A stretch of 19,135 bases of DNA from CANNBR01 sp964592275 (GCA_964592275.1 CAZQDJ010000020.1:1-19135); one strand, 5' to 3'. Positions 1 to 7,599 are shown, counted from the first letter of the stretch. A program made the numbers and translations. The notes: a model not told the origin generated them from the letters alone.

Positions 1-35
1 ACTACGGAAGAAGCTTCTTCGACTAATGATTTCAT
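1..35 (-). CDS. N-terminal fragment of an unidentified protein, running off the left edge
   Basis: On the minus strand an ATG at 35-33 opens a frame that stays open to the window edge, giving MKSLVEEASSV. A purine-rich GAAAGG lies about 12 bases upstream, which is a longish spacing for a ribosome binding site. A promoter-like pair (115-144) sits further upstream, and tRNA-Gly precedes it on the same strand. Eleven codons are too few to name a family, so no function is proposed. It could also be a chance frame, but the ATG, the purine-rich site and the promoter-like pair point the same way. Confidence 0.4.
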   Translation of the reverse strand, partial: MKSLVEEASSV

Positions 36-65
36 TGTATTAGGTAACCTTTCTTTAAGGAGTAT

Positions 66-90
66 GGCTCGACAAGAACGTTCTGGAGCC
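66..90. repeat. Small imperfect inverted repeat in the leader of the left-edge gene
   Basis: The stretch starts with GGCTC, ends with GAGCC and has the perfect palindrome AGAACGTTCT at its centre. It lies between the promoter-like site at 115-144 and the putative start codon at 35 on the minus strand. In RNA it could fold as a leader hairpin, and in DNA it could be an operator. There is only one copy here, so neither role is established. Confidence 0.35.
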
Positions 91-114
91 TTAAATCTTA
101 CAACGATACTATGT

Positions 115-144
115 AGTATACCAAAAGGCCCTTGCAATAGTAAA
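115..144 (-). promoter_or_regulatory. Candidate sigma-70-like promoter reading leftward
   Basis: Read on the minus strand, TTTACT (144-139) is followed after 18 bases by TATACT (120-115), close to -35 and -10 consensus boxes. It points at the gene fragment at 35-1 and lies downstream of tRNA-Gly. Low-GC DNA gives chance matches of this kind, so confidence is moderate. Confidence 0.4.
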
Positions 145-176
145 TAGTGGAAAGAGGAGAGGTTTTAAGGAGGTTC

Positions 177-252
177 TGGAGCGGGAAACGGGATTCGAAC
201 CCGCGACCTTTGCCATGGCAAGGCAACGCTCTACCAGTTGAGCTATTCCCGC
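177..252 (-). tRNA. tRNA-Gly, anticodon GCC, with encoded CCA
   Basis: The minus strand folds into a full cloverleaf. The acceptor stem GCGGGAA pairs perfectly with TTCCCGC. The D arm is GCTCAACTGGTAGAGC. The anticodon stem TTGCC/GGCAA encloses the loop TTGCCAT with anticodon GCC, which reads the GGC and GGU glycine codons. The T arm carries the standard TTCGAAT loop. After the discriminator base T (180) the gene encodes CCA (179-177), so the 3' end does not depend on CCA addition. The gene stands alone here, with ruvA reading away on the other strand beyond a repeat-filled gap. Confidence 0.97.
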
Positions 253-265
253 AAACATAAGGGTA

Positions 266-293
266 AAGGTATCATACCATCATCATTTGTCAA
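266..293 (-). promoter_or_regulatory. Candidate promoter for tRNA-Gly
   Basis: Read on the minus strand, a perfect -35 box TTGACA (293-288) is followed after 16 bases by TACCTT (271-266), a weak -10 box. Transcription would start about 7-8 bases before the mature 5' end of the tRNA at 252. A better-looking TATGAT lies only 11 bases from TTGACA, which is too close. The -35 box is convincing and the -10 is not certain. Confidence 0.4.
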
Positions 294-357
294 CGAAACA
301 ATCATATAAAATTGTATGATCGTAAGCTTCGAAGGTGTCTTTTTAGCTTGATGAGGT

Positions 358-600
358 TATGGTGAAGATCAAATATGGCTCTTCTACTCGTCGTCCTCAG
401 CGATAGGAGGTTGTCTCGTGCGAATGCGCGGATAAGCGACTAAGCGTCAGGATCCAGAATAATTGCGAAAAAATCATTACAGTGAAAAATATAAAGACTT
501 TGGTGTAGTTTATCACTGGATCCTTACGCTTGCTTCGTCTGGTCGATGCATTAAAATGCATCGCTGCGACTTTCGCCTCGCTGAGTACGACGAGTGGGAG
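358..600. repeat. Complex inverted-repeat element, copy A
   Basis: The gap between tRNA-Gly and ruvA (253-684) holds no credible gene; most of it is this element. The outer arms are 389-403 (CGTCGTCCTCAGCGA) and 578-594 (TCGCTGAGTACGACGAG). The inner arms are 440-457 (ending AGGATCCAG) and 516-532 (starting CTGGATCCTTACGC). Small hairpins stand between the arms: CGTGC-GAAT-GCGCG at 417-430 and CGATGCAT-TAAA-ATGCATCG at 544-563. A second copy lies at 17540-17850, and the first bases of a probable third are at 19120-19135. The fold resembles a branched cruciform and could be a MITE-like non-autonomous element or a structured transcript. No target-site duplication is obvious. Confidence 0.8.
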
Positions 601-684
601 AGGCTAGGATAATCTTCGCGATTCAATAGAACCTACAAAAGCAAGTAGTGTAAAGGCAAAATAAGATGTTTAAGAAAGGGTTTT

Positions 685-1293
685 ATGTTTTCCTACGTAC
701 GTGGAATAGTAAAGGGAGTGGTAGAAAATCAAGTAACTATTGATGTGCACGGTGTTGGGTTCTGTGTGTTTGTTGCTAATCCAGAGCTTTTTCCAAAAGA
801 GAAAGAAATGACGGTGACTATTCATATGCAATGGAATCAAGAACAAGGTCCAACATTCTATGGTTTTTCAAGTGAGTATGAAAAAGCGGTCTTTTTGTTG
901 GTAGTGAGTTGTTCTGGTATTGGACCAAAAATTGCTCTTCTTGTACTACAAAATCTTTCACCAGCTACTTTTTTAAAGGCAATTCAAACAGCCGATATAA
1001 AAATTTTAAGCAGTATTAGTGGTATTGGACCTAAAAAAGCTGAACAGTTGATTATGCAATTAAAACACAAAGTTACAGCATTGGTTGGTCGTGGGTGGTC
1101 TGAGGATAGTTCTGATGACATGATAGCTCTTGAGCAATGGAAAAATATTTCGCAGGTTTTGGTATCGCTTAATTATTCTCGTCAAGAAGTTGATCAGGCA
1201 TTGTCTCATATTGCAAAAGAAGGACAGGGAGGCGATGTATCATTTGATCTATTGATGCGTAAGGCGCTAGCTTTTCTTGCTAAAAGGGTATAA
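685..1293 (+). CDS. ruvA: Holliday junction branch migration protein RuvA
   Basis: RuvA binds four-way DNA junctions as a tetramer and holds the RuvB ATPase rings that drive branch migration in recombination and repair. The 202-residue length is typical. Residues 1-62 form the OB-fold domain, opening MFSYVRGIVKG and containing the usual V-x-GVGF stretch at 21-26. Two helix-hairpin-helix motifs follow, SGIGPKIALLVL (77-88) and SGIGPKKAEQLI (112-123). Residues about 150-202 form the small C-terminal domain that contacts RuvB. The ATG at 685 has a purine-rich GAAAGGG just upstream. No ruvB or ruvC is next to it. It leads a close run with the symporter (67-base gap) and the first ankyrin gene, so it may head an operon. 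Confidence 0.96.
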   Translation: MFSYVRGIVKGVVENQVTIDVHGVGFCVFVANPELFPKEKEMTVTIHMQWNQEQGPTFYGFSSEYEKAVFLLVVSCSGIGPKIALLVLQNLSPATFLKAIQTADIKILSSISGIGPKKAEQLIMQLKHKVTALVGRGWSEDSSDDMIALEQWKNISQVLVSLNYSRQEVDQALSHIAKEGQGGDVSFDLLMRKALAFLAKRV

Positions 1294-1360
1294 TTTTTTA
1301 CTCTGTTTGTTTTAGCATTTTGTCATTGTATCGCGCATTGTGCGTTAGGGAGTATCTAGC

Positions 1361-2671
1361 ATGACATTGCTTGATGTTTGTCATTGGACTAATGAATTTT
1401 TGGCTGTGCCGTCATTGATCGTATTTTTAGGATCAGGCATTGTTTTAACTTTAAAAACTCGTTTTGTGCAGATTCGTGCTTTTCCGCGTCTATTGACGCT
1501 TCTTAAAAAAGGAGTCAAACACAGCCATCAAGTAAAGAATGAAAAAACAATTAATCCTTTTCAGGCAGTGTTTGCAGCGATGGCAACAACCATTGGGATG
1601 GGAAATATTGTAGGGCCTTCTATTGCTATTATGACTGGTGGTCCGGGAGCTCTGTTCTGGTTGGTTGCTTATTCATTTTTTGGAGCAGTGACCAAGTTTA
1701 CCGAAGTTTTATTTGCTGTGAACATGCGCACTCGTTTACAAGATGGAACTATTATTGGTGGTCCAACTCAGTATTTGAAAAATGTTCATATTTGGCTTGC
1801 TCATTGGTATGCGGCATTGACACTGTTTTTGTTTGCTGGGTGGTCTGGAATGCAGTCAAATACTCTTGCAAGTATTTTCTCTATGGAGGGGTTCTCTCCG
1901 ATAGCAACTGGTGGAATTCTTGCCCTATTTACCTTCATTGTTTTAATTGGTGGCATTAAACGTATCGGTCAACTTGCAAGTAAACTTGTTCCTTTGATGT
2001 TTGTTTTATATGTCGGGTTTACTCTCAGTATTTTATTAAGCGATATTCCAGCATTGCTTTCTGCGATTGCATTAGTGTTTAAAAGTGCTTTTACGTATCA
2101 AGCAGCGACCGGAGGTTTTTTGGGAGCTACTTTGCTTTCTGCAATGCGTGTGGGAATTCAACGCAATATGCATATTACCGAGGCTGGTCTTGGATCTTCG
2201 TCTATTGCTCATTCAATGACTGATGCTGATAAGGCTCCTGATCAAGCTATTCTTGCTATGTTTTCAATTATTTGTGATACCACAATAGCATTCCTTTCGG
2301 GACTTTTAGTTCTTTCAACAGGGCTGTGGCTCACTACTACAACATTTCGAAATACATTGATGTACGAAATTTTTAAAAACTATTCTCCTGGTCTTGGTAA
2401 GTGGGTTTTATTTATGAGCATCACATTGTTTGTGGTAACAACTGTTATTGGAAACTCTTTTAATGCAAGTCAAAGTTATGCTTCATTTTTTAAAGAAAAA
2501 GGGGTGAAATGGTTTTATGCATTACTTGCTCTTATTATTTTTGGTGGAGCATTAGTAAGAGTGCAGCTTGTATGGGAAATGATGGATATTATTCAAGTAC
2601 TTGTTGCCATTCCTCATATTGTTGGTCTTCTGATTCTTGCTTTTCGCTACGGAAAAATTCTTAAAATTTAG
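1361..2671 (+). CDS. Sodium:alanine/glycine symporter family (AGCS) protein
   Basis: This is a polytopic inner-membrane transporter expected to import a small amino acid, usually alanine or glycine, with sodium ions. Family signatures are clear: FQAVFAAMATTIGMGNIVGP at 67-86 followed by IAIMTGGPGALFW, GGPTQYL at 133-139, and later EAGLGSSSIAHSMTDADKA, which corresponds to the family's EAGLGS-x-x-IAHAAA region. At 436 residues it is slightly shorter than many AGCS members. The ATG at 1361 has TAGGGAG eight bases upstream. The exact substrate cannot be read from the sequence. It lies between ruvA and an ankyrin gene 31 bases downstream, suggesting co-transcription. Amino-acid import would suit a host-dependent cell with limited biosynthesis, which is an inference. 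Confidence 0.93.
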   Translation: MTLLDVCHWTNEFLAVPSLIVFLGSGIVLTLKTRFVQIRAFPRLLTLLKKGVKHSHQVKNEKTINPFQAVFAAMATTIGMGNIVGPSIAIMTGGPGALFWLVAYSFFGAVTKFTEVLFAVNMRTRLQDGTIIGGPTQYLKNVHIWLAHWYAALTLFLFAGWSGMQSNTLASIFSMEGFSPIATGGILALFTFIVLIGGIKRIGQLASKLVPLMFVLYVGFTLSILLSDIPALLSAIALVFKSAFTYQAATGGFLGATLLSAMRVGIQRNMHITEAGLGSSSIAHSMTDADKAPDQAILAMFSIICDTTIAFLSGLLVLSTGLWLTTTTFRNTLMYEIFKNYSPGLGKWVLFMSITLFVVTTVIGNSFNASQSYASFFKEKGVKWFYALLALIIFGGALVRVQLVWEMMDIIQVLVAIPHIVGLLILAFRYGKILKI

Positions 2672-2702
2672 AATTATTTTTTAAAAGGGGAGTGTGATTA
2701 GT

Positions 2703-4031
2703 ATGAAAAATAAAGAAAAATTCTTTTTTTGTGTATTTTTCATTTTTTTTTCTAGTTATGGGTCAGAGTTACCTATCGAGTTTCGGTTGCAAAATTACCT
2801 AGGCCTCATTAATCAAATGTGTGGTGCTGATTCTACTAATTATTCAAAGCAAGCGACTATCTTATTGAAGGCTGCTTTGGGAATAATGAAAGGTGATGAC
2901 TTTTCCCCTGATGAAGAAGTTGTTCTTTATCTTCTAAGAAACAGTTATTTGAATCCTTTGTTTAAGGATCCTCATACGGGAGGAACCTGTTTACATTTTG
3001 CTGCTTTTTACGGAGCAAGTGAAGTTATGCGTTATCTTTTACATGAGGCGCATATTCCTATTGAGTTAGATAGAGAGGGAAAGACCCCTCTTCATTGGGC
3101 TATTGCCCCCTACCATAAAACTCCTCGCAGAGATGTTATAGAGATGCTTTTAGAGGCAAAAAAAGATCTTGTTAAAACAAGAGATCTTTATGGTAAAACT
3201 CCCTTATTTTATCTCACCTCTTTTTCTGAGATGGGAGATTTTTTATTGTCCTTAGGTATTGATATTAATGAAAGGGATTCATATGGAAGAACAACTCTTT
3301 TTATTGTTAAAAATCAGGAAGATACACGTTACCTTTGTTCGCGCGGTATCGATGTAAATAAAGCTGATGAACGAAAGTTGACTGCTCTTGGAGCTTATTT
3401 AACTACCTACTCATCTCGATGTAATGTAGTAAAAAGAGAGCAAAATCATCATGCAAAAATTGATGACCTTAAAAATGGCATTAGGACTCTTGTTTATTAT
3501 GGTGCTCACATTCCCTGCGTGTATCATCCTGCTTCTGAAACAACGTTTTCTTATGAACTTGATTCTTTAAAAGAAGAAAAAATAAGAAGAATACGTGTTT
3601 TGCAGACAGTTTTTGGTAACATCTTGCGGCATATGGAAGAAACATTAGAGTTGACCAGAACGCGTCTTGCTTTATGTAAAAAAAATAAAAAAATGGAAAC
3701 AGTTTCTCCCCTGCTTGTTGTTGATACGTATTGTTCAGCGCTTCCATTTTTTAAGAAGCGTTATAGGGAAATGAAAGAAATTATAGCAAGAGAAAAAAAA
3801 ATAAAAGGTTCAAAAGAAGACATTCCTGATGACAGTGAGTTTGGTGATTTTCTTTCACGTCTTTCATTTTCAAAGCAGATATCTTCTACACTTCATTATA
3901 TGGCGTGTGATTTAGTTTATAATCATGAAGAATATGCAGTAGCGCAAGGCCTTCCTGAAAACGAGCGAATTGAAATGGGGAAAAGTATTTTGAGGCGCCT
4001 GTTTCCTTCAGAGTATCCAGAGATTAATTAA
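2703..4031 (+). CDS. Secreted ankyrin-repeat protein (intact)
   Basis: This is a 442-residue protein of unknown function. It starts with a signal peptide: MKNKEK, a phenylalanine-rich hydrophobic stretch (7-17), then SSYGS as the probable cleavage region near residue 20. About five ankyrin repeats follow from roughly residue 88 to 230, recognisable by GGTCLHFAAFYGASEVMRYLL, GKTPLHWAI, YGKTPLFYL and YGRTTLFIV. The remaining 200 residues are charged and probably helical, with no family I recognise. The start is set at the ATG at 2703, because AAAAGGGGAG (2683-2692) is well spaced for it but too close to the in-frame GTG at 2694. The gene ends just before a strong terminator. Secreted ankyrin proteins in intracellular bacteria often bind host proteins. 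Here that role is only a possibility. Confidence 0.85.
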   Translation: MKNKEKFFFCVFFIFFSSYGSELPIEFRLQNYLGLINQMCGADSTNYSKQATILLKAALGIMKGDDFSPDEEVVLYLLRNSYLNPLFKDPHTGGTCLHFAAFYGASEVMRYLLHEAHIPIELDREGKTPLHWAIAPYHKTPRRDVIEMLLEAKKDLVKTRDLYGKTPLFYLTSFSEMGDFLLSLGIDINERDSYGRTTLFIVKNQEDTRYLCSRGIDVNKADERKLTALGAYLTTYSSRCNVVKREQNHHAKIDDLKNGIRTLVYYGAHIPCVYHPASETTFSYELDSLKEEKIRRIRVLQTVFGNILRHMEETLELTRTRLALCKKNKKMETVSPLLVVDTYCSALPFFKKRYREMKEIIAREKKIKGSKEDIPDDSEFGDFLSRLSFSKQISSTLHYMACDLVYNHEEYAVAQGLPENERIEMGKSILRRLFPSEYPEIN

Positions 4032-4040
4032 TACCAGTTA

Positions 4041-4082
4041 AAAAAAAGAGCGCCTACTTTTTCTAAAGAGACGCTCTTTTTT
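4041..4082. terminator. Bidirectional intrinsic terminator between the two convergent ankyrin genes
   Basis: An A-rich run leads into GAGCG, which pairs with CGCTC followed by a T-run: AAAAAAGAGCG (4042-4052) against CGCTCTTTTTT (4072-4082), with a 19-base interior that can pair further through CT/AG. Because A-runs and T-runs flank the stem on both sides, it should stop transcription in both directions. It serves the plus-strand gene ending at 4031 and the minus-strand gene ending at 4097. Confidence 0.85.
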
Positions 4083-4096
4083 ATTTATGTGAAAGC

Positions 4097-6394
4097 TTAA
4101 TTGCCTGCAGTAATTCCTGAAGCAATTGGAAGATTCAGTGAGCTTATTGCTCCAATCTTTGCCAGGAAATTTATACAATTTTGATTGGTTGCAAAATCAA
4201 AAGCAGTCGCACCTGGTCCAGCTACGGTAGACATTACTTGATTATTATTTTGCATATTTTGTAAGTTAAGGCTTATTCTAGGAATTTTTACAAGTAGTTG
4301 CAAGAGAGGTAGTGAGTTGCCTTGTGCTGCATACATTAGGGCAGTCATTCCAGTATTATCTTGAAGATTTGCATTGATTCCTTTGATGCTTGCAAGAACT
4401 TTAACTAAAGCTTCGTTTCCTGCTTGTGCAGCATAGATAAGAGCTGTTGCGCCAGTATTGTCTTGCGTATTAATACTTTGTGAGATTGTTGGAACTTTAG
4501 CAAGCGCTTCAACAACTGAAGTAAAATTATCTGCTGTTGCAGTAATAAGAGCGGTAGTTGAACCATTTGCTGCATTTGTTTGAAAATTCGGGTTAGCTCC
4601 TGCAGCAAGAAGAGCATTCACAAGTTCCAGATTCCCGTCGTATGCTGCGTAGATAAGGGCAGTGGCGTCTCGATCGTCTTTGAAATTAACGTTTGCTTTT
4701 GCAGCAATAAGCGCTTCTGCAATTGCGGTATGATTTTCACTTATTGCTAAAATAAGCATTGTAGTAGTTGTTCCTGAGATTCCTACTGCATAGCTAGGGT
4801 TTGCTCCCGCAGCAAGGGCCTTTTTGACTCCAGGAAGATCATTGTTAATAACAGCGGTAAAGAGATCACTGTTTGCTTTGACAGAGGGAGGAGTTTGAAG
4901 AATTGATCGACAATTTGGAGCAGCAAAAGACCAGGCTGTTTTTCCTTGAAAAGTCGTAATTACAGGGTTTGCTCCGGCAGCAAGAAGAGCTTTTGTTATT
5001 GGTAAGTTTCCTCTATTGGCTGCCAACATGAGAGCGGTCATTCCGGTAGTATCTTGCAAATTAATACTGTCTTTGATGTCAGGAGCGTTGAGCAAAGCTT
5101 CTATGATCGGAAGAGAAAGAGTTTGTTGGTTTATGGCTACCAGTAGAGCGGTATCTAAATAATTAGCTTTGTTAGCTTGTGGGGTGGTTTTTGCCCCTGC
5201 AGCAATAAGAAGTAGAGTTAATGGTAAGTTGTTACTCATAACGGCATACATAAGAGCTGTAGAACCGGTATTATCTTGAATATTAATACTGTCTTTAATG
5301 TCATGGGCCTCAAGAAGCGCTTTTGCGATAGCAAGAGATGGGGTTTGTTGATTTAGAGATACTATTAGAGCGGTATCTGAACCATTAGCTTGGTTAGCTT
5401 GTGGGGTAGTTCTCGCTCCAGCAGCTAGAAGTAGTTGTATTATTGGAAGATTCCCTGCTTGAACTGTCCACATAAGCGCTGTGTATCCACCGTTATCTTG
5501 CATGTCGATACTATCTTTGATGTCATCGGCTTTAAGAAGCGCTTTTACAAGATCAAGAGAAAGAGTTTGACCACTTGTAGCTATTAAAAGAGCAGTATCT
5601 AAATAATGGGCTTGATTTGCTTGTGGAGTAGTTTTGGCATTGATGGGCGGGGCAAGAAGTAGCTTTACTATTGGAAGATTTCCTGTTTGAACTGCATACA
5701 TAAGCGATGTGAATCCGGTGGCATTTTGAATGTTTACATTAGCTCCATGAGCGATAAGAAGTTTTGCCATATTTACGTTATTTTCTTGATCTGCATTCAT
5801 AAGAGGTGTGTGGCCAAAAGCGTCCGGTAGGTTAACGTCTGCTCCAGCTTTTAGTAATAGTTCTGCTATATGAAGACTGCTTTCGGTAGTGCTGCAGGTA
5901 AGTAGGGTGAGGAGTGGGTCTTGGTCTACTGCTAAGTTTGGATTGGCACCATCTTTAAGAGCTTTTTCTAATGCAGGGATATCGTTTTGGTTAATGGCAT
6001 TTATGAGTGTGTTGGTTCCTTGTGGAGCATTTTTGCTTTTTAAAAAGACTACTGTTGCAGGGGTGAATCCAAGTAATGCGTAATCTAATGGCGTGCAACC
6101 ATTATGATCTTTTACGGTAAGGCTTGCTCCTTGTAAGACGAGATAAGGAATCACAGAAGGCATTGTTTTAGAGGTTATTAAGCTTGCTGACATGAGTGGG
6201 GTTGTGCCAAATTGATCAGGAGTGTTAATGTTTGCTCCATTTTAAAGAGCAGTTTTGACTCCAGCAAGATTTTCTTGATTCACCGATTGTAGCAATGCTT
6301 CTTGTGGTGACATTTTTTGTACAGAACTGCCTGAAAAAGCGGTTTGTGCTATGCAGGTGATGAGCGCCAGTGCTATTTTTTGAACATTTTTCAT
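4097..6394 (-). pseudogene. Secreted ankyrin-repeat protein gene interrupted by an in-frame TAA at codon 51
   Basis: The true start appears to be the ATG at 6394-6392, preceded by a strong AAGGAGA site. It encodes MKNVQKIALALITCIAQTAF, a signal peptide, then the start of an ankyrin repeat (EALLQSVNQENLAGVKTAL). Codon 51 is TAA at 6244-6242. The same frame continues at once with NGANINTPDQFGTTPLMSAS, exactly the rest of an ankyrin repeat, and stays open to 4097. The full frame would be 765 codons with about 20 ankyrin units. A Lys, Glu or Gln codon turned into a stop by one base change is the simplest reading. The ATG at 6193 could start a 698-residue product, but it has no visible ribosome binding site and lacks the signal peptide. 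A sequencing error, readthrough or a recent nonsense mutation are all possible. Confidence 0.8.
4967..5632 (-). repeat. Three tandem 222-bp units inside the interrupted ankyrin gene
   Basis: Counted from the downstream ATG at 6193, residues 188-261, 262-335 and 336-409 are three copies of a 74-residue unit. Each begins TTPQAN(Q/K)A, carries DTAL and DIKDSI near its middle, and ends in LLAAGA or LLIAAGA. Each unit holds two ankyrin repeats, so expansion went by pairs. The copies are diverged at both protein and DNA level, so the amplification is not very recent. Confidence 0.85.
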
Positions 6395-6488
6395 TATTTT
6401 TCTCCTTAAATTTTAAAGCGGCCAAGTCTAAAATGAAGTGCGACAACTTTCTGATAGAACGCCAGCAAACATTTGCCTATCTATTAAA

Positions 6489-6518
6489 ATAATATTCTAT
6501 TTGAATAACAAAATGCAA
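6489..6518 (-). promoter_or_regulatory. Candidate promoter for the interrupted ankyrin gene
   Basis: On the minus strand TTGCAT (6518-6513) is followed after 18 bases by TATTAT (6494-6489), a good -10 match and a weak -35 match. It would leave a leader of roughly 90 bases before the ATG at 6394. The region is very AT-rich, so a chance match is possible. Confidence 0.3.
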
Positions 6519-6549
6519 TATTTAGAATAATTTTTTAAAATTAAGCTGG

Positions 6550-6600
6550 GACTTAAAAGTATGTGCTGATCGTGCTTTTAAGAATAATTATTGACTTGCA
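6550..6600 (+). repeat. Dispersed inverted repeat ending in TTGACTT, copy 1
   Basis: CTTAAAAG (6552-6559) and CTTTTAAG (6575-6582) form inverted arms, followed by AATAATTATTGACTT. The block TTTTAAGAATAATTATTGAC and its next bases recur exactly at 7727-7748, upstream of ftsQ, where TTGACT probably serves as a -35 box. Here no -10 box follows, and the terminator at 6613 begins about 13 bases later. Confidence 0.7.
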
Positions 6601-6612
6601 AGCCCTAAGAAC

Positions 6613-6650
6613 AAAAAAGAGCGCCTGCTTTTACAAGTGGCGCTCTTTTA
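6613..6650. terminator. Bidirectional intrinsic terminator downstream of the protease gene
   Basis: An 11-bp stem, AAAAGAGCGCC (6615-6625) with GGCGCTCTTTT (6639-6649), is flanked by A-runs and T-runs. On the minus strand it sits about 18 bases after the protease stop, so it should end that transcript and insulate the ankyrin gene beyond. Its sequence is strikingly similar to the terminator at 4041-4082. Confidence 0.85.
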
Positions 6651-6667
6651 TTTTGTATTGATAGTTA

Positions 6668-7531
6668 TTATGCTGCTTGAACGCGCTCTAGTTCTTGAGC
6701 TCGTTTTTCTAGGTAAGCGATACGTACAGATAGCAGCGGATGTTCTCCGAATAGTTGACATAAATAACGATCTACTCGTGTTTCTGCAAGTTCATAATAG
6801 CGAAAATAACCAACAAGATGGCGGCATTTTTCTGGAGTAGTTGCCGCAGCAAGATCGCATCGTTTTTCCTGATTTTTGCTGATTGCTTGAAGTAGGGCCC
6901 CTGCTAAAAGACTGGTAAGTAAAAAAGCACTACAGGAGGTTTTTTTATTTAGGCCTTGAATAAGGACCAGTTTTGCCGTTATGAATGGTAATGGGTCTGT
7001 AAGTAAGACGCCTATTGCTTTTATGCCTATATCGTTATGTTTAAGGTGGTCTGCTTCGTGATCGAGTGCCGCAAAAACATGTTCTTTAGTAAGCCCAAAA
7101 TAGTCATTGCAAAGAGCTTGTCGGTCTATGCTGGGAATTAAGATAAAGTTTGTTTTTTTATAGTGGATATTACAAAGACTACTGCTTTTTCCTGCGCAAA
7201 GAAGGGATGCAATTCCAGTGTCAGGGAAGCATTTTTCTGAATCTTTGAGTTCAACTGTAATCCCATGGCGTTCTTTAAAATAGGTTTTTATTTCTTCTTG
7301 TAGAGGTTCAGGGAGTGAACTTTTAGTTTTGCTTGTTTGTGTAAGAATTTTAGTGTTGACGGAGTAACAGAAAGAATATTTTGTAGCAAGGGAAGCAATA
7401 ATAAGAGCTCCTATTTTTGAGGCAAAAATTTGTCGAGCAAGAGAGTGTTGCACTAGTGATTGTGTCGCGCTAGTTGGAGTCGAGATGAGGAGCGTAGAGG
7501 CAAATACAACTCTGATAAGTAAGTTTTTCAT
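6668..7531 (-). CDS. Secreted M48-like zinc metalloprotease
   Basis: This 287-residue protein starts with a signal peptide or anchor (MKNLLIRVVFASTLLISTPTSA). It has the zinc-binding HExxH motif as HEADH at 158-162, in the setting ALDHEADHLKHNDI that matches the AHExxHxxxxD pattern of M48 peptidases. A hydrophobic stretch follows (about 171-216). Then comes ExxxD (E222, D226), the likely third zinc ligand region, and EHPLLSVRIAYLEKR (263-277), equivalent to the HPP-x-x-x-RI-x-L end motif of the family. M48 members such as HtpX and BepA degrade misfolded membrane or envelope proteins. This one is too diverged to assign. Several cysteines suggest disulphides outside the cytoplasm. The start ATG at 7531 has only a weak upstream site (GGATGG). 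The gene is monocistronic, with its own terminator at 6613-6650. Confidence 0.78.
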   Translation of the reverse strand: MKNLLIRVVFASTLLISTPTSATQSLVQHSLARQIFASKIGALIIASLATKYSFCYSVNTKILTQTSKTKSSLPEPLQEEIKTYFKERHGITVELKDSEKCFPDTGIASLLCAGKSSSLCNIHYKKTNFILIPSIDRQALCNDYFGLTKEHVFAALDHEADHLKHNDIGIKAIGVLLTDPLPFITAKLVLIQGLNKKTSCSAFLLTSLLAGALLQAISKNQEKRCDLAAATTPEKCRHLVGYFRYYELAETRVDRYLCQLFGEHPLLSVRIAYLEKRAQELERVQAA

Positions 7532-7567
7532 GAAATTGGTCCATCCATTTAGAGATATTGATCTGTA

Positions 7568-7599
7568 AACAATAGTATAGAAATACTGTTGTTTAGCAA
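7568..7599 (-). promoter_or_regulatory. Inverted repeat over a candidate promoter of the protease gene
   Basis: AACAATAGTAT (7568-7578) pairs with ATACTGTTGTT (7583-7593) over an AGAA loop: 11 pairs with one G-T wobble. On the minus strand TTGCTA (7599-7594) lies 14 bases before TATACT or 16 bases before TACTAT, so the repeat overlaps the -10 region and is placed like an operator. An RNA hairpin at the 5' end of the message is the alternative. Confidence 0.35.

Noticed and set aside
358..600. Possible CRISPR array or integron-like site from the repeated short motifs
   Set aside because: The repeats are inverted arms of one element; there are no regularly spaced direct repeats with unique spacers, and no cas or integrase gene is present.
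3481..3747. 88-codon minus-strand frame within the first ankyrin gene
   Set aside because: It is antisense to an intact gene, with a phenylalanine-rich composition that comes from reversed AAA/GAA codons.
4097..6394. Alternative genetic code with TAA read as an amino acid
   Set aside because: TAA ends ruvA, ftsQ, ftsZ and other intact genes in this window, so general reassignment is excluded; only local readthrough remains possible.
6225..6446. 73-codon minus-strand frame overlapping the start of the interrupted ankyrin gene
   Set aside because: It is in another frame from the signal peptide and ankyrin repeat, and has no start signals of its own.
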